Source: Corylus avellana | Taxonomy: Eukaryota; Streptophyta; Magnoliopsida; Fagales; Betulaceae | NCBI RefSeq assembly: GCF_901000735.1 | Contig: NC_081546.1 | Location: 26,162,304 to 26,226,303, forward strand | Length of the DNA: 64,000 nt | Reading direction: 5' to 3' | Part shown: positions 47,901-59,567 of the stretch, one piece after another | Layout of the letters: the number at the start of each line of letters is the position of its first letter | Position numbering within the stretch: position 1 is the first letter of the stretch | Translations under genes and position numbers: made by a program | Notes under the pieces: model-generated | What the model saw: the letters and a program-made list of their open reading frames with translations, nothing else | The model's database searches: none | What the model was told of the DNA's origin: nothing

Positions 47901-50900
47901 TTAATAAACTATTACTTTCAATCCTTCTGCCGTGCAGTCTGATATTGGCCATCCGTGATCGGCAGTTGAGAAAGGCCAAGCACCTTTTGAAATGTGGCGA
48001 TACCAAAAATCAAGATCACCTGGGCAATCTTCTTGAACCTTTAGAGCGAAGAAAAACCAAGCAACAAATTAAAACGTGAAGGAGTTGAATTACTCACAGT
48101 ACTAAGAAGCTGTCAACATATAAATTCCAATAAATAAAGACAAAGAAATCACCTGTGATTTTTTTATGTACATATGTGCTTTTTCGAGAGTTGGACCATA
48201 CTCTTCAAAAAGGTTGGTTGAAATGATAGCTTGAACAGCAAATGCAGTATCCCATAACTGACTTCCATTATAACCCTGCAACAATGCCATTGTGTATGGA
48301 CCATAAAGTAAAATTTAGCATATAATCACAGTCAACATCAATGAGGGCATTCATTCAAAAGTGTAACTTCACAGCAATTACATATTCATATTGGTTCTAT
48401 AAAGGGACAGTATGGACCTGCATTTTCATTCCATCTTCAGCAATCCACAAATAGTCATATATTCTTGGAAGATGCAACTTAAAAGCCTCAGAATTTGGAT
48501 CTTCCACCCAACAGCAGAGCATATTTAGCACCTGTAAATCAGAGTAACCTCAAACAATGTCTCTCAAATTGAAATAAGAAAGAGGAGAAAGGAGCCCAAT
48601 GTATAGAGAGTACTGACAAATAATGCCACAATTATTGAGAAACAAGAAAACAAAATAGAAAATCAGAGGACAGAGTAAAGTCATCCAGAATAGGATCAAA
48701 GAGTAACTGAGGACAAAGAAGGCGTTAAAAGAATTTAAATGATTAGATTATGAACCAACGGGATCTGTATAATTCTCAATAATCATTGTTTCTTCATAGT
48801 TGCTAGACAACTGCCAGCATTTACTCTAGAAAGTTCAACCTAAAAAAGAGTACTATGGAGACAGAATACCTTGTTTACAGGTCCTATGCAAATATAACGA
48901 GTATTTTCATCTTCATAGTGTATATGTTCCATTGCAGTGTGAAGAGCTTTTTCTCTGAGTCTTTTTCCAGGCCAACACATTAAAACGGGTTCAACAAGCT
49001 TATGAAGAGATGTCCAAAGTATATCCTGCACCAGCGGATGTGGGTAGTACAGATCTTCCTGAAAAAGAAAGCAATACATCCTTTTGTCAATATAGCACTA
49101 TCCAAATCAAATTATATCCTGGTAGCTGTTAAACACCAGAAAAATTAACTACAGAATTGTGCTTTTTTTTTCTTTTTTATATTACCCTGCATTTTATTTA
49201 AACCAAAGCATGCAGTCTTTCCATTCGACCTTATTTGCCTGGTCTTTGGGATATCTAAAAACCATATAATTGAGCTCCTTGAGGCATCTGAAATTCATAC
49301 CAGTTACAAATAGGATACAGAACCTCAACTTTAATGTACTATTTTTTCCCATGGTATAAAAAATGACCACCCAAAATGGATATTAAATCATCAATGAGTT
49401 TCTGATGTTCAAAAATAGCTCATATCAATGGCATTTTTACAAATGGCATGTTCAGGACTTTAGTATCAACACGGAATTTGCACCGCATTACAATTACGAA
49501 CTAAGCTAAAATTTGAAAAGGATTGATATAAACTATGTCAAGTTACACCTAACATTTGCTCCACCTTCAGCTTTAAGAACAAAAAACAAATTGGATGGGT
49601 AACAATAAATAGATCCAAACACGTTATTGATTCATCAAAATTCATGTTTTATATTCTATTAGCTCCAATTTAATGATAGAATAACTATGGCACCCAGAGT
49701 CAGAAACTCAAGCACCGTGAGAGAATTACAATAAAGACATGATACGGTTTGATATTCTATACAGGGCTTATCAAGGGACCCAACAACCTGACTACACCAA
49801 CAGCAATGAGATTAAAGCTAAGCTTCTTCTGGATAAATCTGGGAACGCGAACACAAGCGACATCAATCAATTTCCAACAGAGAGTATATAGGAGAAACAT
49901 TTAGCTAGAAGGAATTAATTAGTTTTCTTCTGAAATACTTTTTATGTACCAAGAAAATTATATTTCGATTACTTATAAAAAATAAATAAATAAACTGATT
50001 AGTTAACATAGCTTTAAAAAATAAAAAAAGTTCACACTAATATTAACATACAAGTAAGATGCTACAGTAATTTCAACAGGAGTTTTAACAACTCCATTTC
50101 TATGCATGTTTCTTGTGTCCTTAGTATATGATTTTAGCAAGCCTCTATTATATCGTAGCTGTATCTAAGCAAAATTGGGTTCTCCAATGCACCATCTCTA
50201 CTTCTCTCTCTTAAATTTTCTCCAACAATCTATCCATTCTCAACATCCTTATCTTCACACACCAATCTCTTAGTTTCTTTCGGTTTTCTCAAGAAAGTTG
50301 AAGATCAGAGTGAAAAGCCATGTAAAGGGCTTAAAAATGTATCTTTAGATGAGAAGCTTAGGTTCGACAAGCCCAAAAAAATAGTTTGACGGACCTTTGC
50401 ACATAGGTTGCGTGCCCGATTCCAATCTATTTCATGATAAGGGACAGTATAAAGCTCCTTCCTCAAAGATAAAACTGTTGGCGTTATTGGACCAACAAAT
50501 CTCTTCCCATATAAGTAAGACATTGGCAAATACACCATCCTACAGTGACACCACATTCTTCCTGCAGAGTGAAAAGAAAATTAATTGCCTCCATTTGACA
50601 TAATTATGGTGCAAGATTTAGACACTTTACTTATGGCCCTAACAAACCAAGTTCACTTTGAAAATGTTTAACAAATAGAAACTTATGCATGACTTCTTGA
50701 AAAAAAAAAAAAAAAAAAATGCTAATCAGAAAACGAACGGCATATCATGGGGAAGATGCTAAAACAGAATACAAATAAAAAAAAAAAGCAATCATTTCAA
50801 ATAAGACACAGAATTTATTATTTCACAAAAGACTCAGAACTATCACCTTGTTCAGCTAAAAACCATCATTTTCATTCCCCCCAAAAAAATCCAATTCATT

Positions 50901-53220
50901 TGACAAAGTCTCATGATTTTAGTCATTACCAAACATTGGTCATCATCATCATTCTAGTGATATCATTAGAATATAATCAAGTAAATTTTCTTTTCAACCA
51001 TTAAACATATCAAATATTCAACTATGACCCTGAAAATCAAGGCTATGTCAAATACAAATGTATTCAGAAGTAATGTTCATAACCTCAATCAACAGAACTT
51101 TCAGAAGTAAAACTTGAGTAATCAACTGTGATTTGGACTGTGGTATAAAACCCATTTATTCTCTTTGATATTTGTGTTTGTTTTGCGAAGTATACTAAAT
51201 GGGCATATACCTGGATGAAGAGGGAGCATGTAAGGAAGAAGCCATATCTCAGGTGGAAGGGGATTATTGCCAGACCATTCAAATACTCCAAGTACCTATT
51301 ACCAGTAAGCAGTATAACAGAAGTTAAATAAATGCCAAAGAGTACCAGCAAACATTAAGTTGACTGTTTAAACTAAGATAAAGGAATAAGTTCTCAACTG
51401 AAAGCCACATCTTTCCCCATGATGTAATTGCAGTAGCACCGCCATGTTCCAGAATCCACTTACGCCCTCTCTCAATCGCTCCTTGCCCATCATTAGCTCC
51501 TTCACCAAGCAACCTTAATGTAACATAACTTAAGACAGTACCAAACATGGTACTTGGGCCCTCAATGTGTAATCCCCACCCACCGTCTTTGTTCTGCAAG
51601 CACATATCTCTACATTAAGAAAGTGTTTGATCAAAGTGCAAGACTCCGAAAAGGAAAGACTCCAACAAACTGTTGAAAATAACCAAGAACCGGAAAATGT
51701 GTAATATAGGAAAAAGGCATGATAAGCTATACTTGTAACATTGTAGCATAATGATCCTTACCTGATGATTGTAGAGGTAACGGCACATTTCCTTTTTATG
51801 TTCTTCAGATAAAACTGTATTTAGCGCTCCAACAATAGACAGCGTGATTACCTGATCCATTATATGAACAGAAAATATGTCAAGACTAACATGATTATTT
51901 CTCTTTTAGCAAATTATAAAAAGAAGACATGTACTTTGACACCCCTCATGCATTTCCTCAAGGCAAATACAATTGTAATCAAATACAATTCACTGGTCAT
52001 ATAATTAATGAGATTGTCAGAATCACTTCCCCAACAAACCAGGTGCCAGTGGCAAGATTAGCACTTACCAAGCCAGGCATAAGAAACATTGGACCTCCAT
52101 AGTCCCCTGACCAATGTCCATCATGGGCCTGGAGAGTTGAATGGAAACTTATAGCCCTTCTTAACGTCCTTGTCACCATCTCCTCTGTAACATCATCTGT
52201 TTCATTTACTTTGACTTGGGGTAGAACTGCACCACGTGGGTTCTCCTTGGCAAACTACATTTCAAAGGGAAGGCCAATAATTAAACTAAATGATGAAATT
52301 TAAACACAAGTTTACACCTGGAAGGCACCCCATGTGGATTATGATTGAGAAAATATACGATGCCTACTGAATTTCTAATTTATTTGATTTAGTTCATAAT
52401 TGACAGAATAATCCACATTGGAGTTAATCATATTATTAAACAGTCACAAAATAGTTTGAATGATTATTATTGAAAAACGAATACTGTCTTCCCACAATCT
52501 GACGATACAAAGAAAGAATTTTCTCCTCTTATTTCAAGAAATGCAGACCCTTCTTGTGAAAGAAACATGATTCAATCTCAGAAAACACAATATGAAGACC
52601 ACAATCAGATTTCTTAGATCTTTTAAATCTTGGGTTGTAGATTCTAGAGGTCCTTTTGTATACTCATGTACTCGAGCTGTACATCCCCCCTTTCATGTCA
52701 TATTAGAACACTTCAAATCAAAAACCAAAAAACCCCCCAAAACACATTAACAAATAGGGCCTATAATTCCGGATTATGAAGTGAAAGAAAGAAAAAAGGA
52801 CTACAATAATTTTTGGAATGAAGGGATTCTTAAGGATTATTTAAAAACAAAAATGAAAAGACAAGTTAGAAATGAAGATCAGAAGTCAAAAGAACCCACA
52901 TTTTCCTAGCAACTGGTAACAACTAGAACAGTTGACAAAAATCAAAATTAAGAAAACGCTATCACAATAGTATTAACACTACTACCTGTTACTATTGTTG
53001 ACTCTACAATGCCGCACATAGTTTGACTTGATCACTATGAACAACTTTGAAAACAAATTTAAATTTAAATAGACTCATCTAACCAAGACTACACAATTAA
53101 TTCCATCTGAAATCAATTGAGTTCTTGCTAAAAGATTTTGATGGCCTAATCATTCAAACATGTCCAACACATAAAATCTCTATATGCTAAAAATAAAAAC
53201 ATAGTCGTTAACCAACTACC

Positions 53221-53253
<33 letters not shown>

Positions 53254-53783
53254 ACAGAAGTCAGTCAATTCACTTCTTGATTGTGAATAAAATCTTCATA
53301 CAATCTCTGTTAAGTATAAATACGGAAAACATTCATAATTGAATATTTACCAAAAAAAAATTCATAATCATATAGAGAAATTACTGAATCACTTCAAATT
53401 ATTAAAAGAAAAATGACTTAGATGCAAAATTTACACTCAAAAGAAATTCACTTCAGAACAATCAGAGTTTGAATACTTACCAAACAAAATCAAACTCAGT
53501 GCCTGAGTGCCACTAATGCATGCACTGTGCACATGTACATATACATGTATGTACGTATGTATGTACATATGCATATAAATTTTACCTGAATCCGCATAAG
53601 TAGATCTGAGCTATGTTTTTTCTCGAAACGACTCTCAGAGAAGCTTCCGCGAGCTCTTTCGATCTCGGCAAGCTCTTCAGGAGACCCGATGTTGGGATCG
53701 AATTCCCAAACTTGTCGTCCGACGTGATTGTTCAACGTCCGTAGCCATGGACTCCCTCCCTCCGCGATCTTCAGCTTCCACAT
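41992..53783 (-). CDS. CAS1: Cycloartenol synthase
   Basis: Oxidosqualene cyclase making cycloartenol, first committed step of plant sterol synthesis, at the ER membrane. The 18 exons are 53783-53586, 52254-52069, 51851-51762, 51593-51399, 51295-51211, 50561-50395, 49058-48870, 48531-48418, 48275-48153, 48038-47916, 47837-47739, 47436-47380, 45749-45703, 45611-45468, 45294-45117, 43561-43481, 42858-42775, 42105-41992; 2274 nt, 757 aa, intact. It starts [15 protein letters not shown]. Exon 10 holds [12 protein letters not shown] with His477, Ile481 and the protonating Asp483; exon 9 opens with Gly409-Tyr410. These residues fall at the same numbers as in Arabidopsis CAS1 and mark cycloartenol synthase over beta-amyrin or lanosterol synthase. 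QW-type repeats are visible ([27 protein letters not shown]). All introns are GT-AG. Introns 12, 15 and 17 hold transposons. Confidence 0.97.
42329..42735. mobile_element. Fold-back/TIR element, copy 2, in CAS intron 17
   Basis: Left end GCCCCGTTTGTTTTGGCATA and right end, inverted, GGCCTTATTTGTTTCGGACTA pair. AACATTTGGCTCGTATGAAAAA at about 42441 corresponds to the inner boundary block of copies 1 and 3. The interior differs from both. It stops about 40 bp from the exon 17 donor. Confidence 0.65.
44073..44456. mobile_element. Fold-back/TIR element, copy 3, in CAS intron 15
   Basis: Left end GACTCTGTTTGTTTCGACGT, then TATTGAAAAATGTTTTC and GGCGTTTGGCTCGTACAGAA, the same blocks as copies 1 and 2. 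The interior, about 44195-44300, is GC-rich (CAGCGACAGCAACAGCAACA and CGGCTTGC words) in an otherwise AT-rich intron, and creates a meaningless 78-codon frame. It could be captured genic DNA, but I do not recognise a source. Confidence 0.6.
46454..46708. mobile_element. Stowaway-like MITE in CAS intron 12
   Basis: CTCTCTCTGTCCCTATTTAA at the left and, inverted, CTCTCTCCTTGAATAAAAAT at the right resemble the CTCCCTCCGTCCC ends of plant Stowaway (Tc1/mariner) MITEs. TA flanks both sides (46452-46453, 46709-46710). Length about 255 bp. No coding frame. Confidence 0.65.
53221..53252 (+). repeat. (CT)n microsatellite
   Basis: About 16 CT units in CAS intron 1. A second GA tract at 54054-54080 lies upstream of the CAS start and may be in its 5' leader. 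Confidence 0.85.
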
Positions 53784-54496
53784 TGTCTACTACTCGCACA
53801 ATGATTACCAATCAGCCACGCAACTGAGAGAAAATTGATCACTCTAGCGTACGGAGAAAAATGTTCACAGAAAATAAAGAAAAACAAAATTCAGAATGTG
53901 TATTTGAGAGAGAGAAGGAGACAGATTTCTGACATTATTTATTTACTTTCGTAAGTATTTATGATATTATTTTTGCAGCACTGAGAAAAATGAAAGAGAA
54001 AGATTGAGTGTTTGGTTCCAGAGAAAACAACAAAAGGTACGAGCAAAAGGAAAGAGAGAGAGAGAGAGAGACAGAGAGAGGGGGGAAGGGATTCGGAGCA
54101 TTCGCACGGCATAGAGTGAGACAGAGGTGAGACAATGCACGTGGCCCTACCAAAATAAAAATATTTTTGGTCCGTCCGATCAGGATTTAGTCGAGCACGT
54201 GGCACTTTTATTACTTAGAAAAGTAAATAGCAATTAATGGTTGAGAACGACTGCGTCGTTGCGCACGGAACTACTCTGCTATTAGACGAGAGGATTCTTG
54301 CCTCGCTTTTCCAGCGGCCAGTGCCACGTAAAACAGAATCTTGTTTACATATGACTGGACCATGAATGTATTCACTTTATTCTGATGGGCTTACTATTTT
54401 TGTAATCAACTTTTATTATTACATTTAAATAATGAGATTGAAGAAGATTTTATTTTTTTATTCAAAGTGAGTGAAGAGTATTTGCTATTAGTGAGT

Positions 54497-55185
54497 TAAG
54501 AAAGTTTTCTCTCTAAATCTAGAGAGAAAAAACCAGACCTGCGGGCCCTCCCCTCTTCTTGTTGTTTTCCATTTCTTTTTTTAGTTTATTTTTTTTGGTT
54601 TTTTAACCAGTTTAGTTGCTCCGGCCATTCTTTTACTTATGTTACGCTGCCTCTATCCGCCCTTCACCATACTACGCTGCTCTTCGCCTTTCCAAAATCG
54701 GTTGGACTTTTCGCTTCCCTCGCCTTGGCTGTTGTAGTTGTTTGCTGGTTCTTTTCATTGTATTTTTGTATTTTTTTTTGAATAAGTGTTTGACTTCTCT
54801 TTAGATATGTTTTCATGAACGATCTTTGGGGTGAAGGTTTTTGTCCTGACCTTTTCGGTCGAGGGGGATTAGTTTCGGTGTGAGGGTTTTGCTCTTATCG
54901 CCGAAAAAATAAAAGTTGAAAATATGGGCTACCTGTGTATTATATTAGGTCTGCCTGAAATAAATATGGTTTATAACTGAAGTTTGGACATGGGTTAGCA
55001 GATGTTGAAGTCATACATAAAACTTGATTGTAAGATTTTATGTTTGTCTCTATGATGTTGTAACCTCATAATTTTGGTTATGATTTATCAGAGCTTTATG
55101 CTATCTGATGTAAGGGTTTTATACTTTTGATATTTTTTCAATGAATGAATATGAAAGATTCTAAAAAAAAAAAAAAAAAAAAAAA
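54497..55185 (+). mobile_element. PolyA retroposon with target-site duplication
   Basis: The block ends in a run of 23 A (55163-55185). TAGTGAGT flanks it at 54489-54496 and 55186-55193. The start has TTTCTCTCTAAATCTAGAGA, the kind of 5' end seen in plant L1 LINEs. The rest includes GTCCTGACCTTTTCGGTCGA and a 3' end TTTTCAATGAATGAATATGA. At about 690 bp it has both a 5'-like end and a polyA tail but no reverse transcriptase, so it is a non-autonomous or internally deleted LINE derivative. Relatives are at 55930-56515 and 5481-5825. Confidence 0.7.
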
Positions 55186-55193
55186 TAGTGAGT

Positions 55194-55925
55194 AGTGTTC
55201 ACTCACAATTTTTTTTTTTTTTCTCTCATTAAAATGGTGAAGCCGAAAAGGAAAGTTTTTAGTCACTTTTACCAAATTGCCTCACCAAAATAACTAAAAA
55301 ATAGTTTTAGTGAGGCTGCAAATAGTGCTATAAAATAATGACATATTTTCAAAATAATAAATTACATAAGATTGTGACACATTATTTAAGGGATGAATTT
55401 GAAAAAAATATATTTGAAAGTAAAGCATTTTTCTAATCGGATTATTCATATCCAGAATTCAATTTATATATATAGTGGTGGAGCTAGAATCCGGTTAATG
55501 GAGGGGCGAGAATAATATTTTAATACAATTTACTAAAAAATCAATATAAATATTTTATTTTATTCCAAACACCCTAAAAAAAAAAATTGATGTCCAACTA
55601 ACTGTTTTAAATATTTAATTATTTATTATTGTTATGCAATTATTTTAAAGTTACTTTTCAACACAGTAAATATAAGTATTTTGAAATTAAAATGCAGTGG
55701 AATATAAATAAGATATATAGAAGTATTTCATTATTCCACGTTAAATAATAGAATGCAAATTTATTAACCCAATCAATTCAGAATCGAGATTCCCTACAAG
55801 TACCTACAATACCCAACTTGGAATCATTATGCTATTAATGCAATCTACACCTTTAAAAAAAAATTAAAATCTTGAGCGGTCAAAATATATGTGAATTGGT
55901 TTGAGGAAGCTTGCTTCCTCCCCCT
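55194..55925. other. AT-rich intergenic DNA without a gene
   Basis: Nothing recognisable between the two retroposon copies except T/A runs. Confidence 0.5.
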
Positions 55926-55929
55926 CCCC

Positions 55930-56515
55930 CCCGCATGTACGGTTTTCCCTTTTATTCCGTTTTTATTTAGAGTTTATTTTTCTCTCTTGGTGCCTTATAG
56001 CACAGCAGCCGTCGTGACTCCGCCTTGCCATCTCCACCGTGCTGCCGATCTCCACCGCATCTCTTCATCGTCGTTTTTTCGCGTCACCGGCAGCCTCCTC
56101 CGCTCCTTGCTCCAATAGTTGCTGCTATTTTGTGGCTTTTTTTTTTTTTTTTTTTTTCTCTCTGTATTTTCTTGCTTATTTTGTTGTCCTAGCATTTGTG
56201 CTTAGGACGTGAATAATTTTCTGGCCTTTCAGGTCGAGAATGACTTGTTTTGGTGTAGTACTTTTGCTCATGCTTGAAGAATGGCTACTTATGTCCCGGA
56301 TTGAGTCTGCACCGAGCAAATCTGTTTTATAAGCCAAAGATTGGGCATGGGTTAGCGGCTGTAGACGACATAGGATTTCAATGTAAGATTTATTTGTTTT
56401 TTACCTCTATATCATTTAATCATGTAGCTTCGACTGGGAATTTTAGAGCTTTATACTCTATGATTGTGAGATTTTTTACGCTCTTGATTATTCATCAATA
56501 AAATCGGAATATATA
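55930..56515 (+). mobile_element. Retroposon, second plus-strand family member
   Basis: Shares with 54497-55185, in order, GGTCGAGAATGACTTGTTTT (compare GGTCGAGGGGGATTAGTTT), CATGGGTTAGCGGCTG (CATGGGTTAGCAGATG), TGTAAGATTTAT and AGAGCTTTATACTCTATGAT (AGAGCTTTATGCTATCTGAT), and ends CATCAATAAAATCGGAATAT. The polyA is lost or replaced by TA repeats. The 5' part differs and has CT/CCGCC-rich sequence. Confidence 0.6.
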
Positions 56516-57099
56516 TATATGATGGTTCTAGTTAGGCCTGGTTAGTTATGTTCCCCTTTGGGATTAGTATAATTATATAAGTATAAGATTATATAAGTTA
56601 ACTATAATTTGATTTATTTAATTAAATGGATTAGATTCTTCAACCTTAATCTACTAATTTTATATTGAATTCTCAGGTCAAGTTGAAAATTACTAACCTT
56701 ATATGTCACATGTCAGATTCAAGTTGTGTCAAAATATGCGTATAAGACTATATAAGTGTCAAAATTTATTAATTCTAAACCTAGTGGAGTGGTTTGGCCC
56801 CTCCAAATTCCAAAATGGTGGTTCGGGATCATAAATATTGAGATTAAGTTTTTTTTGTTGGTAGTTGGGCATTGGTGACATGATTTGGACTATTCATTAT
56901 AAATTAATGGTCCAAACAAATTGTATTGTAACTCTAGATATTGCATGGGATATGAATCGAATATAATAATAAGATTTTTTGTTTTAATATTGAAAGATGT
57001 TTTAGAGAAAATATTTCCGATTCCGGAATCCCTGTTAGTTTTCATGGTCTGTGTGATTCCTATTAGTTTTCATGGTCTGTATAGACTACGTTAACTGTC
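56516..57099. other. AT-rich intergenic DNA
   Basis: Contains decayed hAT-MITE-like words (GGTCAAGTTGAAAATTACTAACC at about 56677) similar to the element at 2730-3177. No gene. Confidence 0.4.
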
Positions 57100-58153
57100 A
57101 GGTGGTGTTTGGCAAAAGCCCCACGCAGCCTAGACACTGTTCAGTCAAAATTGTGGGTCCTTTCCCTGACGTGCAATTACCCTTTTACCCTTCAATTGTT
57201 TTTTCAAAAAAATCCCAGCGCCCGGCCATTTCCTCCAGGTCCCTTCATTTCCTCCAGCTCCCTGTCTTCTCCTTCATGAGTCAGCACCAACCCTTGCTAA
57301 AACTTGCTAGCCCGTTTCATCCCCCACCCCCAAACTCCCTCTTCATTCTTCTGCTCTCCCTTTCTTCAGGGCTCTGAAGTCAACGCCACTTCTCTCATCA
57401 TATAATAGAAAACATAGAGAGACAGATTTGATAAAATTCCACACTGGTGGTGGCACAGATGCTGATGGCCCCCAAAATTCCTATTTCAACCAATGCCCTT
57501 TTTTTTTTTTTTTTTCTTCTCATCAATTTCCCAAAACCGTTGGCAAATTTTCTCTCTGCCCAATCAGCCCCAACACCCACCTAAAAAGACAATATGCAAT
57601 TTTCATGCCCGAGAGAGACCCTATGGTCTCTAAAGACGAACATTAAAAATAAATAATTAAAAGAAATAAAAAAGAAATAAAAGAGAGAGAGAGAAGCAGA
57701 ACAAAACAAAAACAGAGCAAATAAGCAAACCCCTCTCCCCATCAAACCTTGTTTTTCACTCTTTCATCCCTTCTTCTCCACCCAAATCACACCAATCTCT
57801 TTTTTTTTTCTCTTTCTCGGTGGTTTTGGAGACGGACCCATCAATGGAAAGTTGCTCGAAACCCCAAGAAAGAGAGAACCCATCTCCCATCAACTCCCCG
57901 ACCAGCAATGTCACCAACAGCGTCAGCAGCAGCAACATCAATGGCCTCCAAAGTCCACATAAACCCATCCCCAGATCTGCTGACTCCAACCCCTACCCGA
58001 CAACCTTTTGTCCAAGCGTGGGATTTATGTCTGGAAAAATTTAGGAGAGAGGGGCAATATGGTAAAAAACAAGATAAACTTTGAAGGAAAAAATTGGTCA
58101 ACAGGTCAGACACTGAACAGTGTCTAGGTGCTGACCGTTGCCAAACGAACCAG
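57100..58153. mobile_element. hAT-like non-autonomous element with captured gene fragment
   Basis: Flanked by an identical 8-mer TAACTGTC (57092-57099 and 58154-58161), the hAT target length. Ends pair as GGTGTTTGGCAA...CCTAGACACTGTTCAG on the left and inverted GTTCGTTTGGCAA...CCTAGACACTGTTCAG on the right, about 45 bp with gaps. The interior is not transposase; from about 57700 it reads as a plant 5' leader and then the first codons of a VQ-motif protein gene. Confidence 0.75.
57844..58018 (+). pseudogene. Captured 5' fragment of a VQ-motif protein gene
   Basis: ATG at 57844 opens MESCSKPQERENPSPINS and runs through a Ser/Asn-rich stretch to KPIPRSADSNPYPTTF. That last block is the segment which in VQ4/VQ13/VQ33-type proteins precedes the FxxxVQxLTG core. 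VQ proteins are partners of WRKY factors and MAP kinases. A four-T run at 58006-58009 shifts the frame, and homology continues in the new frame only to Val-Gln-Ala at 58010-58018, then stops. The VQ core is therefore missing. AT-poor CT-rich sequence before the ATG looks like the donor gene's 5' UTR, so the capture probably took leader plus about 58 codons. Not functional as a VQ protein. Confidence 0.65.
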
Positions 58154-58250
58154 TAACTGTCCTATCAAGTCACAGTGAACTAGTTGAAGGTTGAGGTGTA
58201 GGGGTTATGATTTAAATTAAGTTAACTCAACGAAATGGGAAAACCTCTTA

Positions 58251-59347
58251 TGCGGTCGAGCTGCAAAAGTTGCCTTTTGCAGCAACTAATACGGTGGGTA
58301 CACATCAGATAGCTGCACATAATAGAATAGGATCGAAAACATTGAATTTTTTTTTTTCTCTCTCCCACTTTCTCTCCTCTCTTTTCTTCTCTGGTTCATT
58401 CATCTTCACCGAAAATATTTTTTCCTCTTTCTCTCCCACCATTCACCCACCACATCCACTGAGTAGCAAAATCTATTAGATTTCTTTTGGTAGAACCTCC
58501 TGGAATTCGAACAGAGAAATCATAGAGAAATTCCATCACAGAGCAATCACCCAGAAATTCCAACAAAACCCATAATCAATTCAAACAGACCAGAATCTTA
58601 AGCTTCAAATTCAATCAAAGCAAGAACTTTTCTCTACCCATGGAGTTGGGTTCGGCCGGAGACAGAGATTCTGGTTAACGGAGATGGTTGAATACTGGTA
58701 GTAACCATCTCTCTGTCTGCGGTCGAACCCACGGCTGCTCTACCGTGACCCGCGTGGGTCACTGTCGTTTCCAACTTTCCACAAAAAAAAATTTCTCAAA
58801 CGGTTTGTTGAACGCCCATCTGATATTTGCAGGAACTGGTTTATTGAATTTATTAGATGTTTGGGTGATTGGGTTCAATGAATTTATTAGATGTTCCATT
58901 GGGAAAGTTTTCTCAAACCAAAGATGGAGAGCAACCCAAAGGTGAAAATGGAGAGTGAGTCGTTTGAAAAGGAGAAGCAAAATGCTGATTGTGTTGAGGA
59001 TGGCGCCAGCCATGGGTACGGCAAAGTGAAGGTCGTAAATGGCAGGTTGGGTGATGAGTTTTCCAGTTGGGTTCCAGTTGAGGTGGGTTTGGCCCGTTGG
59101 GTGATGGGTTTTCCAGTTGGGTTCCGGCCGTCCGTGAGGGGAGAGGGAAGAGGAAAGAGAGAGAAAGAGAAAGTGGAAAAGGAAACAGAGAGGAAGAAAG
59201 ATGAAGAAGACTGAAGAAGAACGCAAAGACTCGAGTGGGATGAAGAAGAAATCCCGTGTTTTCGATCTTATTTCATAAGCTGTGCTTCCCTTACGTGTCA
59301 CATTTGTATTGGGTGCTGCAAAAGGCTGGGTTTACAGACCGACCGCA
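58251..59347. mobile_element. Second 1.1-kb TIR element
   Basis: Left end TGCGGTCGAGCTGCAAAAGT and right end, inverted, TGCGGTCGGTCTGTAAACCC pair, followed inward by GCCTTTTGCAGCA on both sides. TA stands at both borders. The interior has CT-rich leader-like sequence, a 30-bp direct repeat (GTTGGGTGATGRGTTTTCCA at 59046 and 59096) and a purine-rich stretch at 59140-59215. Open frames on both strands (58759-59301 minus, 58891-59214 plus) overlap each other and show no domain. Superfamily not assigned. Confidence 0.65.
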
Positions 59348-59567
59348 TAGTAGGGTCACTCCAAGGAAATAGATCTATCTGCAAAAGAAAAAAAAAATTA
59401 TGAATTGTTTAAATGCTCTTCTCCTATAGCAAGAAATTACTTATGATTTGTCTCTCAAAGAATAACATGGCTGATAAAATTATCATTAGACTCATAATTA
59501 ATTATTATTAAATTTTGATAAAATAATTTTTTAAAAGCCATCTCACTTTTTTAGAACATGAGAGGAT

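Noticed and set aside
2043..53783. A working triterpene biosynthetic cluster (P450 plus cyclase)
   Set aside because: The P450 is broken in at least four places and the cyclase carries cycloartenol-synthase residues, so no functional cluster is supported.
58759..59301. 180-codon minus-strand ORF
   Set aside because: Longest unexplained frame of the island, but it spans the interior and the TIR of the 58.25-kb element, overlaps a plus-strand frame, and has no domain.
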